Below are positions 45,150 through 56,033 of a DNA stretch of 64,000 nucleotides, piece after piece. The notes under the pieces were generated by a model. That model did no database searches. It was not told the origin of the DNA and saw only the letters and a program-made list of their open reading frames with translations. The position numbers and the translations under genes were made by a program. How positions within the stretch are numbered: the stretch's first letter is position 1; every line of letters starts with the position of its first letter. This DNA comes from Micrococcaceae bacterium Sec5.1 (GTDB lineage: Bacteria; Actinomycetota; Actinomycetes; Actinomycetales; Micrococcaceae), in the NCBI GenBank assembly GCA_039636795.1, contig CP143430.1, forward strand, positions 682,001-746,000, read 5' to 3'.

Positions 45150-45153
<4 letters not shown>
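44761..45153 (-). CDS. Universal stress protein
   Basis: 130 aa, a single UspA domain. The nucleotide-binding signature is in [18 protein letters not shown] (G-x2-G-type with the late GS). It overlaps the stop of tctA by an ATGA junction, so it is the last cistron of the TctCBA operon, a link seen for USP genes beside TTT transporters. It may tune or sense the transporter's activity; this is inference. Confidence 0.93.
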
Positions 45154-46759
<1,606 letters not shown>

Positions 46760-46760
<1 letters not shown>

Positions 46761-47263
46761 CAGAGGATTCCTTCCAGGAGTCCGGCCGGCAACGCAATGC
46801 CAAGGCCGAGGTAGAAGCCGTAGAAGGTGGCCAGGGATAGTGCAACGGAGATGATCCCGTCACGAACGTAGTGCCGGCTGCCAAGTGCCAGCACGCTGCC
46901 CCAGAACAGGACAGTGCCGGAGATGACCCAGCCGGCCCAGTCGATGAGCAGGATGTTGAGGATGAAGGCTCCTGCAAGGGGAAGCACGGTCTTCCAATCG
47001 GCGGGGTGCGCGAGGTCAATGTCCTCGCCGCCTTCCACTTCGCCTTTGCCACCGCGGAGAACGTTGATGGCCAGCAGAACTGCGCAGACCACCAGGAGCC
47101 CGGCAACAACGAAGGGAACCGCCTTGGGCCCTACCGGGTCCGACTTCGAATAGGGGGTGACCAGGCCGTTGGCGTCGAGGAAGACAAGGACGCCTACCGC
47201 GCCGAGCAGGAGGGCTACCCCCAGCTCGGCGCGGCCCTTGAGGCCTGTTGCCAGAGTGCTCAC
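46760..47263 (-). CDS. tctB: Tripartite tricarboxylate transporter, small permease TctB
   Basis: 167 aa, four membrane helices: [38 protein letters not shown], then two more after the cytoplasmic loop. Order TctC-TctB-TctA with overlapping stops is the classic operon. The start is GTG, overlapping the tctC stop. Confidence 0.93.
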
Positions 47264-48270
47264 GCCAAGCCAAGCTTGGTGAGCACGTCCGCCACCCGCT
47301 TGTCCTGGTCCGTCAGGAACTTCTGGAACTCGTCACCGGTGATGAAGGCGTCGGTCCAGCTGTGGGTCTTGAGGGCTTCTTTCCAGCCAGCGGATTCGTG
47401 CATCTTCTCCAGTGCGGCAATCAGGGACTTCTTGTCGTCCTCGCTGATGCCTGGAGGCGCCACCATGCCACGCCAGTTGGTGAAGACCAGATCGATCTTG
47501 GACTCCTTCAGCGTGGGGGCGTCAACACCTTCAAGACGCTTCTCGCCACTGGTGGCCAGGACGCGTACTTCACCGGACTTGATCTGCTGAAGGTACTCGC
47601 CGGCACCCGAAGCAGCGAAGCCAAGCTTGTTGCCCAGGATGGCTGGAAGGAGATCTCCACCGCCGTCGTAAGCGACGTAGTTGACCTTCGTGGCGTCAAT
47701 GCCAACTGCGCCTGCCAACTGCATGGGCAAGAGGTGGTCGGGACCACCAGGCGAGGAACCGCCACCCACGGAGATCGAACCGGGATCTGCCTTCCAGGCC
47801 TTCACGAGGTCATCGATGGTCTTGTATGGGGAGTCCTTGCTGACCATGATGGCGCCGGGCTCTTCAATGAGCCGTGCCAGCGGGGTGGTCTGGGTCAGCT
47901 TCGACTCGGACTTGTTGGTGTAACTGGCACCAACAACACCCAGACCCATGAGCATGGTGAGGTCCCCGTTGCCCTTTTCGTTGACGACGCGGGCCAGACC
48001 CACCGTGCCGCCTGCACCTGCAAGGTTGAAGACCTCCGTGTTGTTGGCGATCTTCTCGTCGTCGAGCACCTTGGCGGCCGCCCGTGCGGTGGTGTCGTAA
48101 CCGCCGCCGGGAGTATTGGGAACCATGATCTGGAGTCCGGTGACGGGTCCGGCTGCAGCGCCGGAGCTGGCAGAACCGGTGGAGCTCTTACCTGTGGCGC
48201 CGCAGCCGGTGGCCATCAGGGCGATGCCGGCAGCGACGGCGGCGATTCGCAATGCGCGGATCTGGCGCAT
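47260..48270 (-). CDS. tctC: Tripartite tricarboxylate transporter, binding protein TctC
   Basis: 336 aa. An N-terminal lipoprotein signal ends in the lipobox ALMATGCG, followed by the Bug-type binding fold (LQIMVPNTPGGGYDTTARAAAKVL). It binds a di- or tricarboxylate outside the membrane. GAGGA precedes the ATG. It is divergent from the two-component system that probably controls it. Confidence 0.95.
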   Translation of the reverse strand: MRQIRALRIAAVAAGIALMATGCGATGKSSTGSASSGAAAGPVTGLQIMVPNTPGGGYDTTARAAAKVLDDEKIANNTEVFNLAGAGGTVGLARVVNEKGNGDLTMLMGLGVVGASYTNKSESKLTQTTPLARLIEEPGAIMVSKDSPYKTIDDLVKAWKADPGSISVGGGSSPGGPDHLLPMQLAGAVGIDATKVNYVAYDGGGDLLPAILGNKLGFAASGAGEYLQQIKSGEVRVLATSGEKRLEGVDAPTLKESKIDLVFTNWRGMVAPPGISEDDKKSLIAALEKMHESAGWKEALKTHSWTDAFITGDEFQKFLTDQDKRVADVLTKLGLA

Positions 48271-48537
48271 GGTGTTCCTCTTCTCATCATCGAAAAATTC
48301 AGTGCGGGGCGATCAGCGTTGTGCCCCCGTGAACTGATGCTAGGTGCCGGCGTGACGGTCATCACTCTTGTGTTCGCAGTGATCTTTAAGTTCATTGCGT
48401 TCACGCCTCTGCCGTGTCATACGGCGCAGCCCCGCTGGTGCTCAGCGTGCTTAGGGTATAGTTCCGATACGCCAAGGCGGACTACTTTGAAACTGTTAGC
48501 GGCCCTTGCATATTGGAATCACCAAAGGATCCAAACA

Positions 48538-50127
48538 GTGACTCGACGAAGAGGAATGTCCTTGGCAGGGCAGTACCTTGTGCTGCAGTTGTTGATCGTC
48601 CTGGCGGTCCTGGTCGCTGTTGTAGCCATCTCCCTGGCCCAATCTGCTGCTGCTTTTGAACGCACTGAAGGACGCCGGGCATTGTCCGCGGCAGAGGCCC
48701 TGGGCAACAACCCCACTGTGCGCGCCCTGTTGCCCACCGCCGAACCCCGCAACGGGTCATCCCTTCCCGCCGTGGCCGAGTCCATTCGCACTGTATCCGG
48801 ATCTTCCCACGTGGCACTCGCAAAGCTGGACGGCACGGTAGTGACGTCCTCGGATCCCAGCCAGCTGGGCAAGCCGCTCCTGCTGGGCGACAGCAGGGTC
48901 AAGGAAGGCCGGGCCTGGACCGGAGTCCTTGCCGGCAACGAAGGGAAAGTTCTCTCAGCACACGTGCCGGTACTGGACGACTCCGGGGCCATGATCGGCA
49001 TCGCCTCCATCAGCAGGAACTATCCGTCCGCCCTTGAACGGCTGGAAGACGTGGTCCCCAACCTCCTCACCTACCTTGGCGTCGCGAGTGTCCTGGGCGT
49101 CGCCGGTTCCCTTCTGCTGTCCCGTCGCGTCAAACGGCAAACCCTCGGAATGGAGCCCCGGGAGATCACGGGGCTCGTGGAAAACCGTGAAGCGATGCTG
49201 CAAGGCCTCAAGGAAGGGGTGGTGGCGCTGGACCCGCACGAGCGGATTACAGTGGCAAATGAGAGCGCCCGTCAACTCCTCGGATTGCCCGCAGACTGTG
49301 TGGGCCGAAAACTTGGGTCTCTCCATGTGGACCACGCGCTGAAGGTGGGACTAACCCGGGAACAGTCAGACCCCGACCAACTGGTGCTCGTGGGGGACCG
49401 GCTGGTAGTCATGAACAGGGTGGCCCTGAAGTCCCATGGGCGCGACATCGGCTCCGTGACAACCCTGAGGGACCGGACCGAGTTGTCGTCCTTGGAGAGT
49501 GAACTCGGAGCCACGCGAACCGTGACGGACACTTTGCGTGCCCAAGCCCACGAATTCGCAAACCAACTCCACGTCATTTCCGGCCTGATCCAGATTGGCG
49601 AATATGATTCCGTGGTGCAGTTCGTCAACGGCGCCACCGTGGACCGGACCCGGCTCAACGATGAAGTGACCAGCCGTATCGAGGACCCGGCGCTCGCCGC
49701 CCTCCTGATAGCCAAAGCCAGTTTGGCCACCGAGCGGGGCGTGGAACTGCAGATCGACCCGCAGTCCGGGCTCCCGCGCGTGAACGAGGAACTCTCCCGG
49801 GACCTCACCACCGTGGTGGGCAATTTGGTGGATAACGCGTTCGACGCCGTCGCCGGACGGGTTGGGGCATCCGTACGGGTGTTGGTGGTCAACTCTGCGG
49901 ACGGTGTTTCGGTCACCGTCCGGGACAACGGACCAGGCGTGCCCTCCGGCTCCGCTGAGGACATTTTCCGGCAGGGTTTTTCCACGAAGGAACCCGGGCC
50001 TGGCGACGCCCGGGGCTTCGGCCTGGCGCTCTCACGGGTGATCTGCCGTCGGTCCGGGGGCGATCTAACGGTCGCCAACGACCATGGGGCAATTTTCACC
50101 GCACAATTCAATAAAGGGGCAGTGTAA
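48538..50127 (+). CDS. Sensor histidine kinase, CitA/DcuS type
   Basis: About 529 aa. TM1 is at about 13-36 (YLVLQLLIVLAVLVAVVAIS), an external sensor domain follows to about 180, TM2 (LLTYLGVASVLGVAGSLLLS), a PAS domain (MLQGLKEGVVALDPHERI), the SpoOB-type DHp with the phospho-accepting His in AHEFANQLHVISG, and the HATPase boxes NLVDNAFDAV, DNGPGVP and GFGLAL. This is the carboxylate-sensing CitA/DcuS architecture. The frame is open far upstream through the antisense of tctC; GTG 48538 has AAAGGA eight bases before it. Confidence 0.92.
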   Translation: MTRRRGMSLAGQYLVLQLLIVLAVLVAVVAISLAQSAAAFERTEGRRALSAAEALGNNPTVRALLPTAEPRNGSSLPAVAESIRTVSGSSHVALAKLDGTVVTSSDPSQLGKPLLLGDSRVKEGRAWTGVLAGNEGKVLSAHVPVLDDSGAMIGIASISRNYPSALERLEDVVPNLLTYLGVASVLGVAGSLLLSRRVKRQTLGMEPREITGLVENREAMLQGLKEGVVALDPHERITVANESARQLLGLPADCVGRKLGSLHVDHALKVGLTREQSDPDQLVLVGDRLVVMNRVALKSHGRDIGSVTTLRDRTELSSLESELGATRTVTDTLRAQAHEFANQLHVISGLIQIGEYDSVVQFVNGATVDRTRLNDEVTSRIEDPALAALLIAKASLATERGVELQIDPQSGLPRVNEELSRDLTTVVGNLVDNAFDAVAGRVGASVRVLVVNSADGVSVTVRDNGPGVPSGSAEDIFRQGFSTKEPGPGDARGFGLALSRVICRRSGGDLTVANDHGAIFTAQFNKGAV

Positions 50128-50129
50128 TC

Positions 50130-50798
50130 GTGATCAAAGTCTTGATTGTGGATGACGACTTCATGGTGGCCAAGGTCCACGCAGGTTTCATCCAGCGGAC
50201 GCCCGGGTTCGGCGTCGTTGGTGTTGCGCACACAGGCGCGCAGGCCATCCTTGAAACGCAGCGGCTGCAGCCGGACCTTGTGCTGTTGGATATCCATCTC
50301 CCGGACATCAACGGGCTGGACCTGATGCATCAGCTCCGGGACGTTGCCCCGGACCTTGACGTGTTGGTGATCAGTGCGGCCCGTGAAACCGAGACGGTGC
50401 GCAAAGCACTGCGCGGGGGTATTGTGCACTACCTGATCAAGCCGTTTTCGCAGTCTGATCTTCAGGAACGTTTGCAGCACTATCTGAATGCCTACCAAGG
50501 GCTGGACGCCTCCAAGGACGTGGCCGAGCAATCGGATGTCAACCGGGTATTCGGGCTGGATTCCGCTCAACGTACGCTGCCCAAGGGCTGCAGCGTGGAG
50601 ACACTGGAACTCGTGGAGGCCGCGCTGAAATCAGCCCCCGGCGACGTCTCCGCCGCCGAAGTTGCCGAGCAATTGGGGACCTCCCGGGTCAGCGCCCGCC
50701 GTTACCTTGAGTACCTCCATGACGAAGGCGCGTTGGAAGTGCGGCTGAAGTACGGCGTCGGGCGTCCTGAGAGAAGGTATGTGCTGAAGGGGCGGTGA
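50130..50798 (+). CDS. Response regulator, CitB/DcuR type
   Basis: 222 aa. Receiver domain with acidic D8-D10, phospho-acceptor D54 in VLLDIHLPD and K104 in LIKPF; the C-terminal HTH is of the CitB family (VSAAEVAEQLGTSRVSARRYLEYL). It starts at GTG two bases after the kinase stop. The pair is divergent from tctCBA and is likely to activate it in response to external carboxylate. Confidence 0.94.
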   Translation: MIKVLIVDDDFMVAKVHAGFIQRTPGFGVVGVAHTGAQAILETQRLQPDLVLLDIHLPDINGLDLMHQLRDVAPDLDVLVISAARETETVRKALRGGIVHYLIKPFSQSDLQERLQHYLNAYQGLDASKDVAEQSDVNRVFGLDSAQRTLPKGCSVETLELVEAALKSAPGDVSAAEVAEQLGTSRVSARRYLEYLHDEGALEVRLKYGVGRPERRYVLKGR

Positions 50799-50899
50799 GC
50801 CGCTTGTGACGGGGTGCCCGTCCGTCTTGCCCCAAGGGTCAATTGATAAACTGGGTGCACGTCCATGATCAGGCTTTCTGACAAAGGAGCGTGAGTACG

Positions 50900-51325
50900 A
50901 TGCCCAAGACCGGCAAGAACGATCATGCCCGCAAAGACGAACTCCCCTCCACTCTGCAGCGCTCTGAGCAGAAGGCCCAGGATACCTTCGCCAAGACCTA
51001 CGACTCCGCCATGGAGACGTACGACAACGATGAGAGCCGGGCGGCCCGCACCGCCTTTGCCGCGGTGAAGCACAGCTACGAGAAGGTTGGCGACCATTGG
51101 GAGGCGAAGGAGGAACGCGGTCCTTCTGACCCGCACGCGGAAGAGGGCATTGAGTCAACGCGACCAACCGCCGGGGGAGTGGACGCCAACGCATCCAAGG
51201 AACATCTCTATCAACGCGCCCAGGAGCTGGACATCAAAGGCCGCTCGAAAATGAGCAAGGATGAACTCGTCACGGCGCTGCAGAAAGCCAACGACGCCGC
51301 AACGCGGAAGGCGCGAGGGGGCTAG
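50900..51325 (+). CDS. ChaB/Rho-N domain small protein
   Basis: About 141 aa, charged and soluble. The N-terminal half has the ChaB-like pattern (ELPSTLQRSEQKAQDTFAKTYDSAME), and the C-terminal part is Rho-N/SAP-like (YQRAQELDIKGRSKMSKDELVTAL), a nucleic-acid-binding fold. The function in actinobacteria is unknown. AGGAG lies about ten bases before the ATG; a GTG 9 bp upstream is too close to it. Confidence 0.82.
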   Translation: MPKTGKNDHARKDELPSTLQRSEQKAQDTFAKTYDSAMETYDNDESRAARTAFAAVKHSYEKVGDHWEAKEERGPSDPHAEEGIESTRPTAGGVDANASKEHLYQRAQELDIKGRSKMSKDELVTALQKANDAATRKARGG

Positions 51326-51355
51326 GTCGGGATTCCAGGTCCTCGGCCGACATAA

Positions 51356-51832
51356 CTACGCCGCCACCGTCTTCAGATAATTCCGGATCCCATCGACCAC
51401 TAGCTCATGGTCCTCATCAGAGCTCAATCCGGCCACGGTAACGGCACCAATAACACCGGCACCGCGCACACGGATCGGGAACGAGCCACCGGCGAGCGTG
51501 TAATCCTCATGGGCAAGCCAGCCGCCTCCCAGAGGGCTGTGCGTGCGGGCGGAGAACTGTTCAGTTAACAAGGCTGTGCTGTGTTCAAAACGCAGCACCG
51601 AGGCAGACTTGCGGCGGATCCACTCCTCTTGGTCGGCCGTGGCTCCGGGCAGGACGCAGCGGAAGAGCACAAGGTTGTGCCGCCGGATATCGATGGCAAC
51701 GCCATAATCGGAAGCGATCGCGTGGTTGGCGATGAGCGAGCCGAGGCGCCAAGCGTCGTGGTGGTCAAAGCTTGCGAAGACGAGTTCTTCCTCTTGCTGG
51801 CGGAGCTCCACAAGGCGGGCAGATTCAGTCAT
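51356..51832 (-). CDS. HbpS/GlcG-type heme-degrading domain protein
   Basis: 158 aa, UPF0303/Haem_degrading family. The core (FDHHDAWRLGSLIANHAIASDYGVAIDI, then GGSFPIRVRGAGVIGAVTVAGLS) is well conserved. Relatives bind or degrade heme or cobalamin, or are small companions of catabolic enzymes. It overlaps the next Gfo/Idh/MocA gene by 4 bp on the same strand, so it belongs to the catabolic island. Confidence 0.85.
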   Translation of the reverse strand: MTESARLVELRQQEEELVFASFDHHDAWRLGSLIANHAIASDYGVAIDIRRHNLVLFRCVLPGATADQEEWIRRKSASVLRFEHSTALLTEQFSARTHSPLGGGWLAHEDYTLAGGSFPIRVRGAGVIGAVTVAGLSSDEDHELVVDGIRNYLKTVAA

Positions 51833-52863
51833 TTCGTTGCACCTTCTTCTGAAACAACAGCATCCGCCGCGTACGACAGCCCGATCTGGCGGCGGATTTC
51901 ATCCATGGCCGCCATGATGGCCACGCTTTCGCTCGGCGGCAGGATGGTGCCAGCGGTCTCACCGGCGCGGATCAGGCGTTCCAGCTCGGCCGCCTGGTAC
52001 TGCATTCCCCGGCTCTTCACGGGCTGCTCGAAACGCTCCACCACCTCGCCATCAACGCGGAAAACGGTGAAGGGCACTTGGTTGTACCAGGTGTGTTCGA
52101 TGTCGATATAGCCCTCTGTACCGATCACCATAGCGCGGTTGGCGCTGGCGGCGTCGAGTTCGCAGTCCACAATGGCCTGTTGCCCGTCGGCGTACTCGAA
52201 GATGGCCGCCGTTTGCCTGTCCACGCCGGTGGCCGACATGGAGGCGCTTGCCCGGATTATGGCAGGCGTACCCAGGATGTCGAAGGCAAAGGAGATCGGG
52301 TAGATGCCCAGGTCCAGCAAAGCTCCGCCGCCCAGGGCGGGATCGTTGAGCCGGTGGGCAGGGTCCTTGGGAAGGCTCTGGTTGTGGCTGGCAACCACCT
52401 TCCGGACCTCGCCGATGGTGCCTTCCTGGATGAGTTCGCGGATGCGCACCATGTGCGGGAGGAAACGCGTCCACATAGCTTCCAAAGCCACAAGGCCTTT
52501 GGACTCGGCCAGGTCCACGATCTCCTGGGCTTGGCGGGCGTTCATCGTGAAGGCCTTCTCCACCAGCACGTGCTTTCCGGCGTTGAGCGCCAAGAGTGCG
52601 TTGGCATGATGGAACGGGTGCGGCGTAGCGATGTAGACCACGTCAACCAGCGGGTCTGCCACCAAGTCCTCGTAACTGCCGTGTGCGGTCATCACGCCGT
52701 GCAGCTCAGCGAAGGCTTTGCTCGACTCCAATGAGCGTGAGCCCACAGCCTGCACGGTAAAGCCGTTCTCTTTCAGGTCCTGCGTCTGGAGTCCGGCAAT
52801 AAATCCTGTGCCGAGGATGCCCCAGCGGATTGTTCCGTCGGAGGTGCCATTGCTGAGGGTCAC
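51829..52863 (-). CDS. Gfo/Idh/MocA family oxidoreductase 1
   Basis: About 344 aa. The NAD(P)-binding Rossmann region starts WGILGTGFIAG and HVLVEKA replaces the usual EKP. The C-terminal alpha/beta domain has GGGALLDLGIYP with the family His/Asp replaced in part (DLGIYPISFAFD). I chose the GTG at 52863 because AAGGA lies eight bases before it; upstream codons run into the neighbouring gene. It may be a dehydrogenase or reductase for a keto-sugar. Confidence 0.88.
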   Translation of the reverse strand: MTLSNGTSDGTIRWGILGTGFIAGLQTQDLKENGFTVQAVGSRSLESSKAFAELHGVMTAHGSYEDLVADPLVDVVYIATPHPFHHANALLALNAGKHVLVEKAFTMNARQAQEIVDLAESKGLVALEAMWTRFLPHMVRIRELIQEGTIGEVRKVVASHNQSLPKDPAHRLNDPALGGGALLDLGIYPISFAFDILGTPAIIRASASMSATGVDRQTAAIFEYADGQQAIVDCELDAASANRAMVIGTEGYIDIEHTWYNQVPFTVFRVDGEVVERFEQPVKSRGMQYQAAELERLIRAGETAGTILPPSESVAIMAAMDEIRRQIGLSYAADAVVSEEGATK

Positions 52864-52867
52864 GTGC

Positions 52868-53767
52868 TTAGTCCTTCGTCGAGTCAGAAAGCGGGTAGGC
52901 CACATACGCAAAACGCCGGGAGTCCGGCGACCAGCTGTTGACGTTGAGGCTACCTTGGCCACCGAAAAGTGGCCATGTATGCAGCGGCGTGGCCCAGTCG
53001 TGTGTAGAAACAAGTACGACGGCGACCGGCAGGTCAGCGGGGTGTCCTACCGTTCCGCTGGGGAACCGGATGTAACTGGCGTACCGGCCATCGGGGGAGA
53101 GATGCGGGAACCAGTCGACTGTTTCGGATTCGAGGAGCCGCTCGAAGCCAGTGCCGTCCACGCGAACCCGGGCGAGCTGGGCGTGACCCGGCGTGGACGA
53201 AAAGGATTCCGTGTTCAGGTAAAGCCATTTCCCATCGGGCGAGTATTCCGGCCCGTCGCAGTGGCCAGCGCCGACATCAAAGCGGCCGACATCCACGCTG
53301 GCGGTAGCGCCGCCGTCGGACGCTGTGGTCATCAGGCGACCTGGCTGCGTGAAGTCTCCCGCTTCGATCCCCACATACGCCAACTCCTTGCCGTCCGGGC
53401 TGACGCCGTGGAGGAAATGGAAGAAGCCGTCGTCCTCGGTGATGCGAGTGACCGGTCCGCCGCCCAGTAAAGCACGGTAGATGTGGCCGTCGTTCGCGGA
53501 GACGAAGATTCCCTGGCCGTCAGGTGTCAGGACGTGGTCGTTGTTCAGGTCCGGGACCCCCGTGAGGGAGATAGGTTCCAGAGAGCCTGCGTCGAGATCG
53601 AAACGCCATAGCTTGCCATCCCCGTTGAGGATGAGTGAGCTTCCGTCGAGGGTCCAGTTGGGCGCTTCGAGAAGGAGGTCGTCGGTGCTGTAAAGCAGCG
53701 CCGACTCCCCGGTGACCGACGCGATCCACACCTCACAGCGCTGGCCGGATTGAAGGGTGCGGATCAC
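52868..53767 (-). CDS. TolB-like beta-propeller protein
   Basis: 299 aa. Repeated WD40-like/PD40 units (SPDGKWLYLNTES, SPDGRYASYIRFP, SPDSRRFAYVAYP, TPDGQGIFVSANDG) suggest a five- to six-bladed propeller. No signal peptide is seen, so it is probably cytoplasmic; relatives include oligogalacturonate lyase-like proteins. Its stop lies 5 bp before the Gfo start, so it is co-transcribed in the island. Start is GTG. Enzyme or carrier role is unknown. Confidence 0.82.
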   Translation of the reverse strand: MIRTLQSGQRCEVWIASVTGESALLYSTDDLLLEAPNWTLDGSSLILNGDGKLWRFDLDAGSLEPISLTGVPDLNNDHVLTPDGQGIFVSANDGHIYRALLGGGPVTRITEDDGFFHFLHGVSPDGKELAYVGIEAGDFTQPGRLMTTASDGGATASVDVGRFDVGAGHCDGPEYSPDGKWLYLNTESFSSTPGHAQLARVRVDGTGFERLLESETVDWFPHLSPDGRYASYIRFPSGTVGHPADLPVAVVLVSTHDWATPLHTWPLFGGQGSLNVNSWSPDSRRFAYVAYPLSDSTKD

Positions 53768-53797
53768 GTCGGTCCTTTCCTGGTCCTTGCTGCTGAA

Positions 53798-54799
53798 CTA
53801 GTCCTTGCTGCTGAAGGCGGCGTCGAAGCTGGTTTGGGAGGCGGGGAAGTCGTATCTTTTGAGGGCGGCGAGGGCTTCGGGGGCGCCGTGGAGGCGGTCC
53901 ATGCCGGCGTCTTCCCATTCGATGCTGATGGGGCCGGTGTAGCCGATGGCGGTAAGGGCCCGGAAGGAGGATTCCCAGGGCACGTCTCCGCGTCCGGCGG
54001 AAACGAAGTCCCAGCCACGGCGCGGATCTCCCCAGGGCAGGTGGGAGCCCATCACGGTGTTGCGGCCGGTGGGCCGGAGCTTGGTGTCCTTGCAGTCCAC
54101 GTGGTAGATGCGGTCCTTGAAGTCCCAGATGAAGGAGACGGGGTCGATGCCTTGCCACATGAAGTGGGAGGGGTCCCAGTTCAGGCCGAACGTGGGCCGG
54201 TGGCCGATGGCTTCCAGGGTCCGGACGGTGGTCCAGTAGTCGTAGGCGATCTCGGAAGGGTGGACTTCGTGGGCGAAGCGGACCCCGCATTCATCGAACA
54301 CGTCCAGGATGGGGTTCCACCGGTCCGCGAAGTCCTGGTAGCCGGCGTCGATGACTTTTTCGGGGACGGGCGGGAACATGGCGACGTACTGCCAGATGGA
54401 GGACCCGGTGAACCCGACCACGGTGTCGACCCCCAATGCGCGGGCGAGCCGGGCGGTGTGTTTCATTTCTTCGGCGGCGCGTTGACGGACGCCTTCGGGG
54501 TCCCCGTCACCCCACACGCGGGACCCGACGATTGCTTCGTGGCGGAAGTCGATGGGGTCATCGCACACGGCCTGGCCTTTGAGGTGGTTGGAGATGGCCC
54601 AGACCTTCAGGTTGTACTTTTCAAGGACGGCGAGTTTGGACTCGACGTAGCCGGGTTCGTCCCAGCGCCAGGCGTCCAGGTGGTCTCCGGAGACGGCGAT
54701 TTCCAGGCCGTCGTAGCCCCAGCCCGAGGCAAGGCGGGCGACTTCCTCGAAGGGGAGGTCGGCCCACTGGCCGGTGAACAAGGTGTACGGGCGGGGCAT
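53798..54799 (-). CDS. Sugar phosphate isomerase/epimerase family protein A
   Basis: 333 aa, xylose-isomerase-like TIM barrel. The metal ligands look complete: Glu in HEVHPSEIAYD, Asp in NWDPSHFMW, His in IYHVDCKD and Glu in SIEWEDAGMD. It differs clearly from the two shorter barrels in the island. Barrels of this kind act as epimerases or as 3-keto-glycoside eliminases and hydratases. It lies one base before the LGDH-like dehydrogenase stop, with AAGGAG before its ATG. Confidence 0.88.
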   Translation of the reverse strand: MPRPYTLFTGQWADLPFEEVARLASGWGYDGLEIAVSGDHLDAWRWDEPGYVESKLAVLEKYNLKVWAISNHLKGQAVCDDPIDFRHEAIVGSRVWGDGDPEGVRQRAAEEMKHTARLARALGVDTVVGFTGSSIWQYVAMFPPVPEKVIDAGYQDFADRWNPILDVFDECGVRFAHEVHPSEIAYDYWTTVRTLEAIGHRPTFGLNWDPSHFMWQGIDPVSFIWDFKDRIYHVDCKDTKLRPTGRNTVMGSHLPWGDPRRGWDFVSAGRGDVPWESSFRALTAIGYTGPISIEWEDAGMDRLHGAPEALAALKRYDFPASQTSFDAAFSSKD

Positions 54800-54800
54800 G

Positions 54801-56015
54801 TCAGGCTCCTTCAGTGGTGGTGGTGGTGTTTAGGGAGGTGGTGTGAAGCTGGATCAGTGAGCTTTTGGCCGCCGCGGATTCTTCGATGGCAGCGAGCACA
54901 TGCTGGACGTTCAGCCCTTCTTCGAACGACGGCGAGGGCTGGCTGCCGTCCCGAATGGCCAGCAGGAAGTCCCGGATCTGGTGCGTGAAGGTGTGTTCCC
55001 AGCCGATGATGTGACCCTGCGGCCACCACGCTTCGAGGTAGGGGTGCTCGGGTTCGTTGACGAGGATCCGGCGGAAGCCCTGCTCGCGGACTGGTGCGGT
55101 CGCGTCCAGGAAGCCGAGCTCGTTCAGCGCTTCGAGGTCGAACAGGATGGTGCCTTTGTCTCCGTAGATTTCGAGCTTGAGGGAGTTCTTCTGGCCGGTC
55201 GCTACCCGGCTGACTTCCAGCGAGGCGATTGCTCCGGAGGCGAGTGTCAACGTGGCCCAGGCGGCGTCGTCGACCGTTACGTCTTCGGGGCCATTCGGCC
55301 CCGGGCGGCGATTCACGAAGGTGTGCAGGCGGCCCGTGACCTCGGTGACGCCGTCACCCAGGAGGAACAGGACTTGGTCGATGGCGTGCGAGGCGATGTC
55401 GCCCAGCGCGCCGGATCCGGCGGTTTCCTTGCGGAGCCGCCAGGTCATGGGGGATTCGGCGTCGGAGAGCCAGTCCTGCAGGTAGGCGGCCCGGACGTGC
55501 CGGACGGTGCCGAGGCGGCCTTCGGCGATCAGTTCGCGTGCAAGCGCCAACGCGGGGACGCGGCGGTAGTTGAAACCGATCATCGACTGCACGCCCTTGG
55601 CGCGGCCTGAGGCGGCGGCTGCAGTCATGGCTTCGGCCTCGGCGATCGTATTCGCCAGCGGCTTTTCCACCAGGACGTGTTTGCCGGCCTCGAGGGCGGC
55701 GATGGCGATTTCGGCGTGCATCCAGCCCGGGGCGCAGATATCGACGATGTGGATGTCGTCACGTTCAATGACCGAGCGCCAGTCCGTGGCGGACTCGGCC
55801 CAGCCGTACTTGGCGGCGGCCTCGGCTACCAGGGAGGCGTCCCGGCCGACGAGCACTTTTTGCTCGAAGGCCGGGACGTCGAAGAAGCTGGCCACATTCC
55901 GCCACGCGTTCGAGTGGGCTTTACCCATGAACGCGTAGCCGATCGCGGCGACCCCCAATGGGCGGGTAGGTTGCTGGGTGCCCTGGCTCTGGTCAGTGTG
56001 GGCGGGGGTGCTCAT
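54801..56015 (-). CDS. Gfo/Idh/MocA family oxidoreductase 2, levoglucosan dehydrogenase-like
   Basis: 404 aa. AAIGYAFMGKAHSNAWRNV at the start, VLVEKPLA, and then YLQDWLSDAESPMTWRLRK with GSGALGDIASHAID are close to what I remember of the actinobacterial levoglucosan dehydrogenase, which oxidises C3-OH of a sugar ring with NAD. The catalytic Lys of EKP and the GD..H..D set are present. It may start a 3-keto pathway in this island. The end has five ACC codons in a row. Confidence 0.85.
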   Translation of the reverse strand: MSTPAHTDQSQGTQQPTRPLGVAAIGYAFMGKAHSNAWRNVASFFDVPAFEQKVLVGRDASLVAEAAAKYGWAESATDWRSVIERDDIHIVDICAPGWMHAEIAIAALEAGKHVLVEKPLANTIAEAEAMTAAAASGRAKGVQSMIGFNYRRVPALALARELIAEGRLGTVRHVRAAYLQDWLSDAESPMTWRLRKETAGSGALGDIASHAIDQVLFLLGDGVTEVTGRLHTFVNRRPGPNGPEDVTVDDAAWATLTLASGAIASLEVSRVATGQKNSLKLEIYGDKGTILFDLEALNELGFLDATAPVREQGFRRILVNEPEHPYLEAWWPQGHIIGWEHTFTHQIRDFLLAIRDGSQPSPSFEEGLNVQHVLAAIEESAAAKSSLIQLHTTSLNTTTTTEGA

Positions 56016-56033
56016 GGTGGGGTTCCTCGTTAC

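Noticed and set aside
47248..48537. Long upward extension of the histidine kinase frame
   Set aside because: It runs antisense through the whole tctC gene. The GTG at 48538 has a ribosome site and the first membrane helix follows at once.
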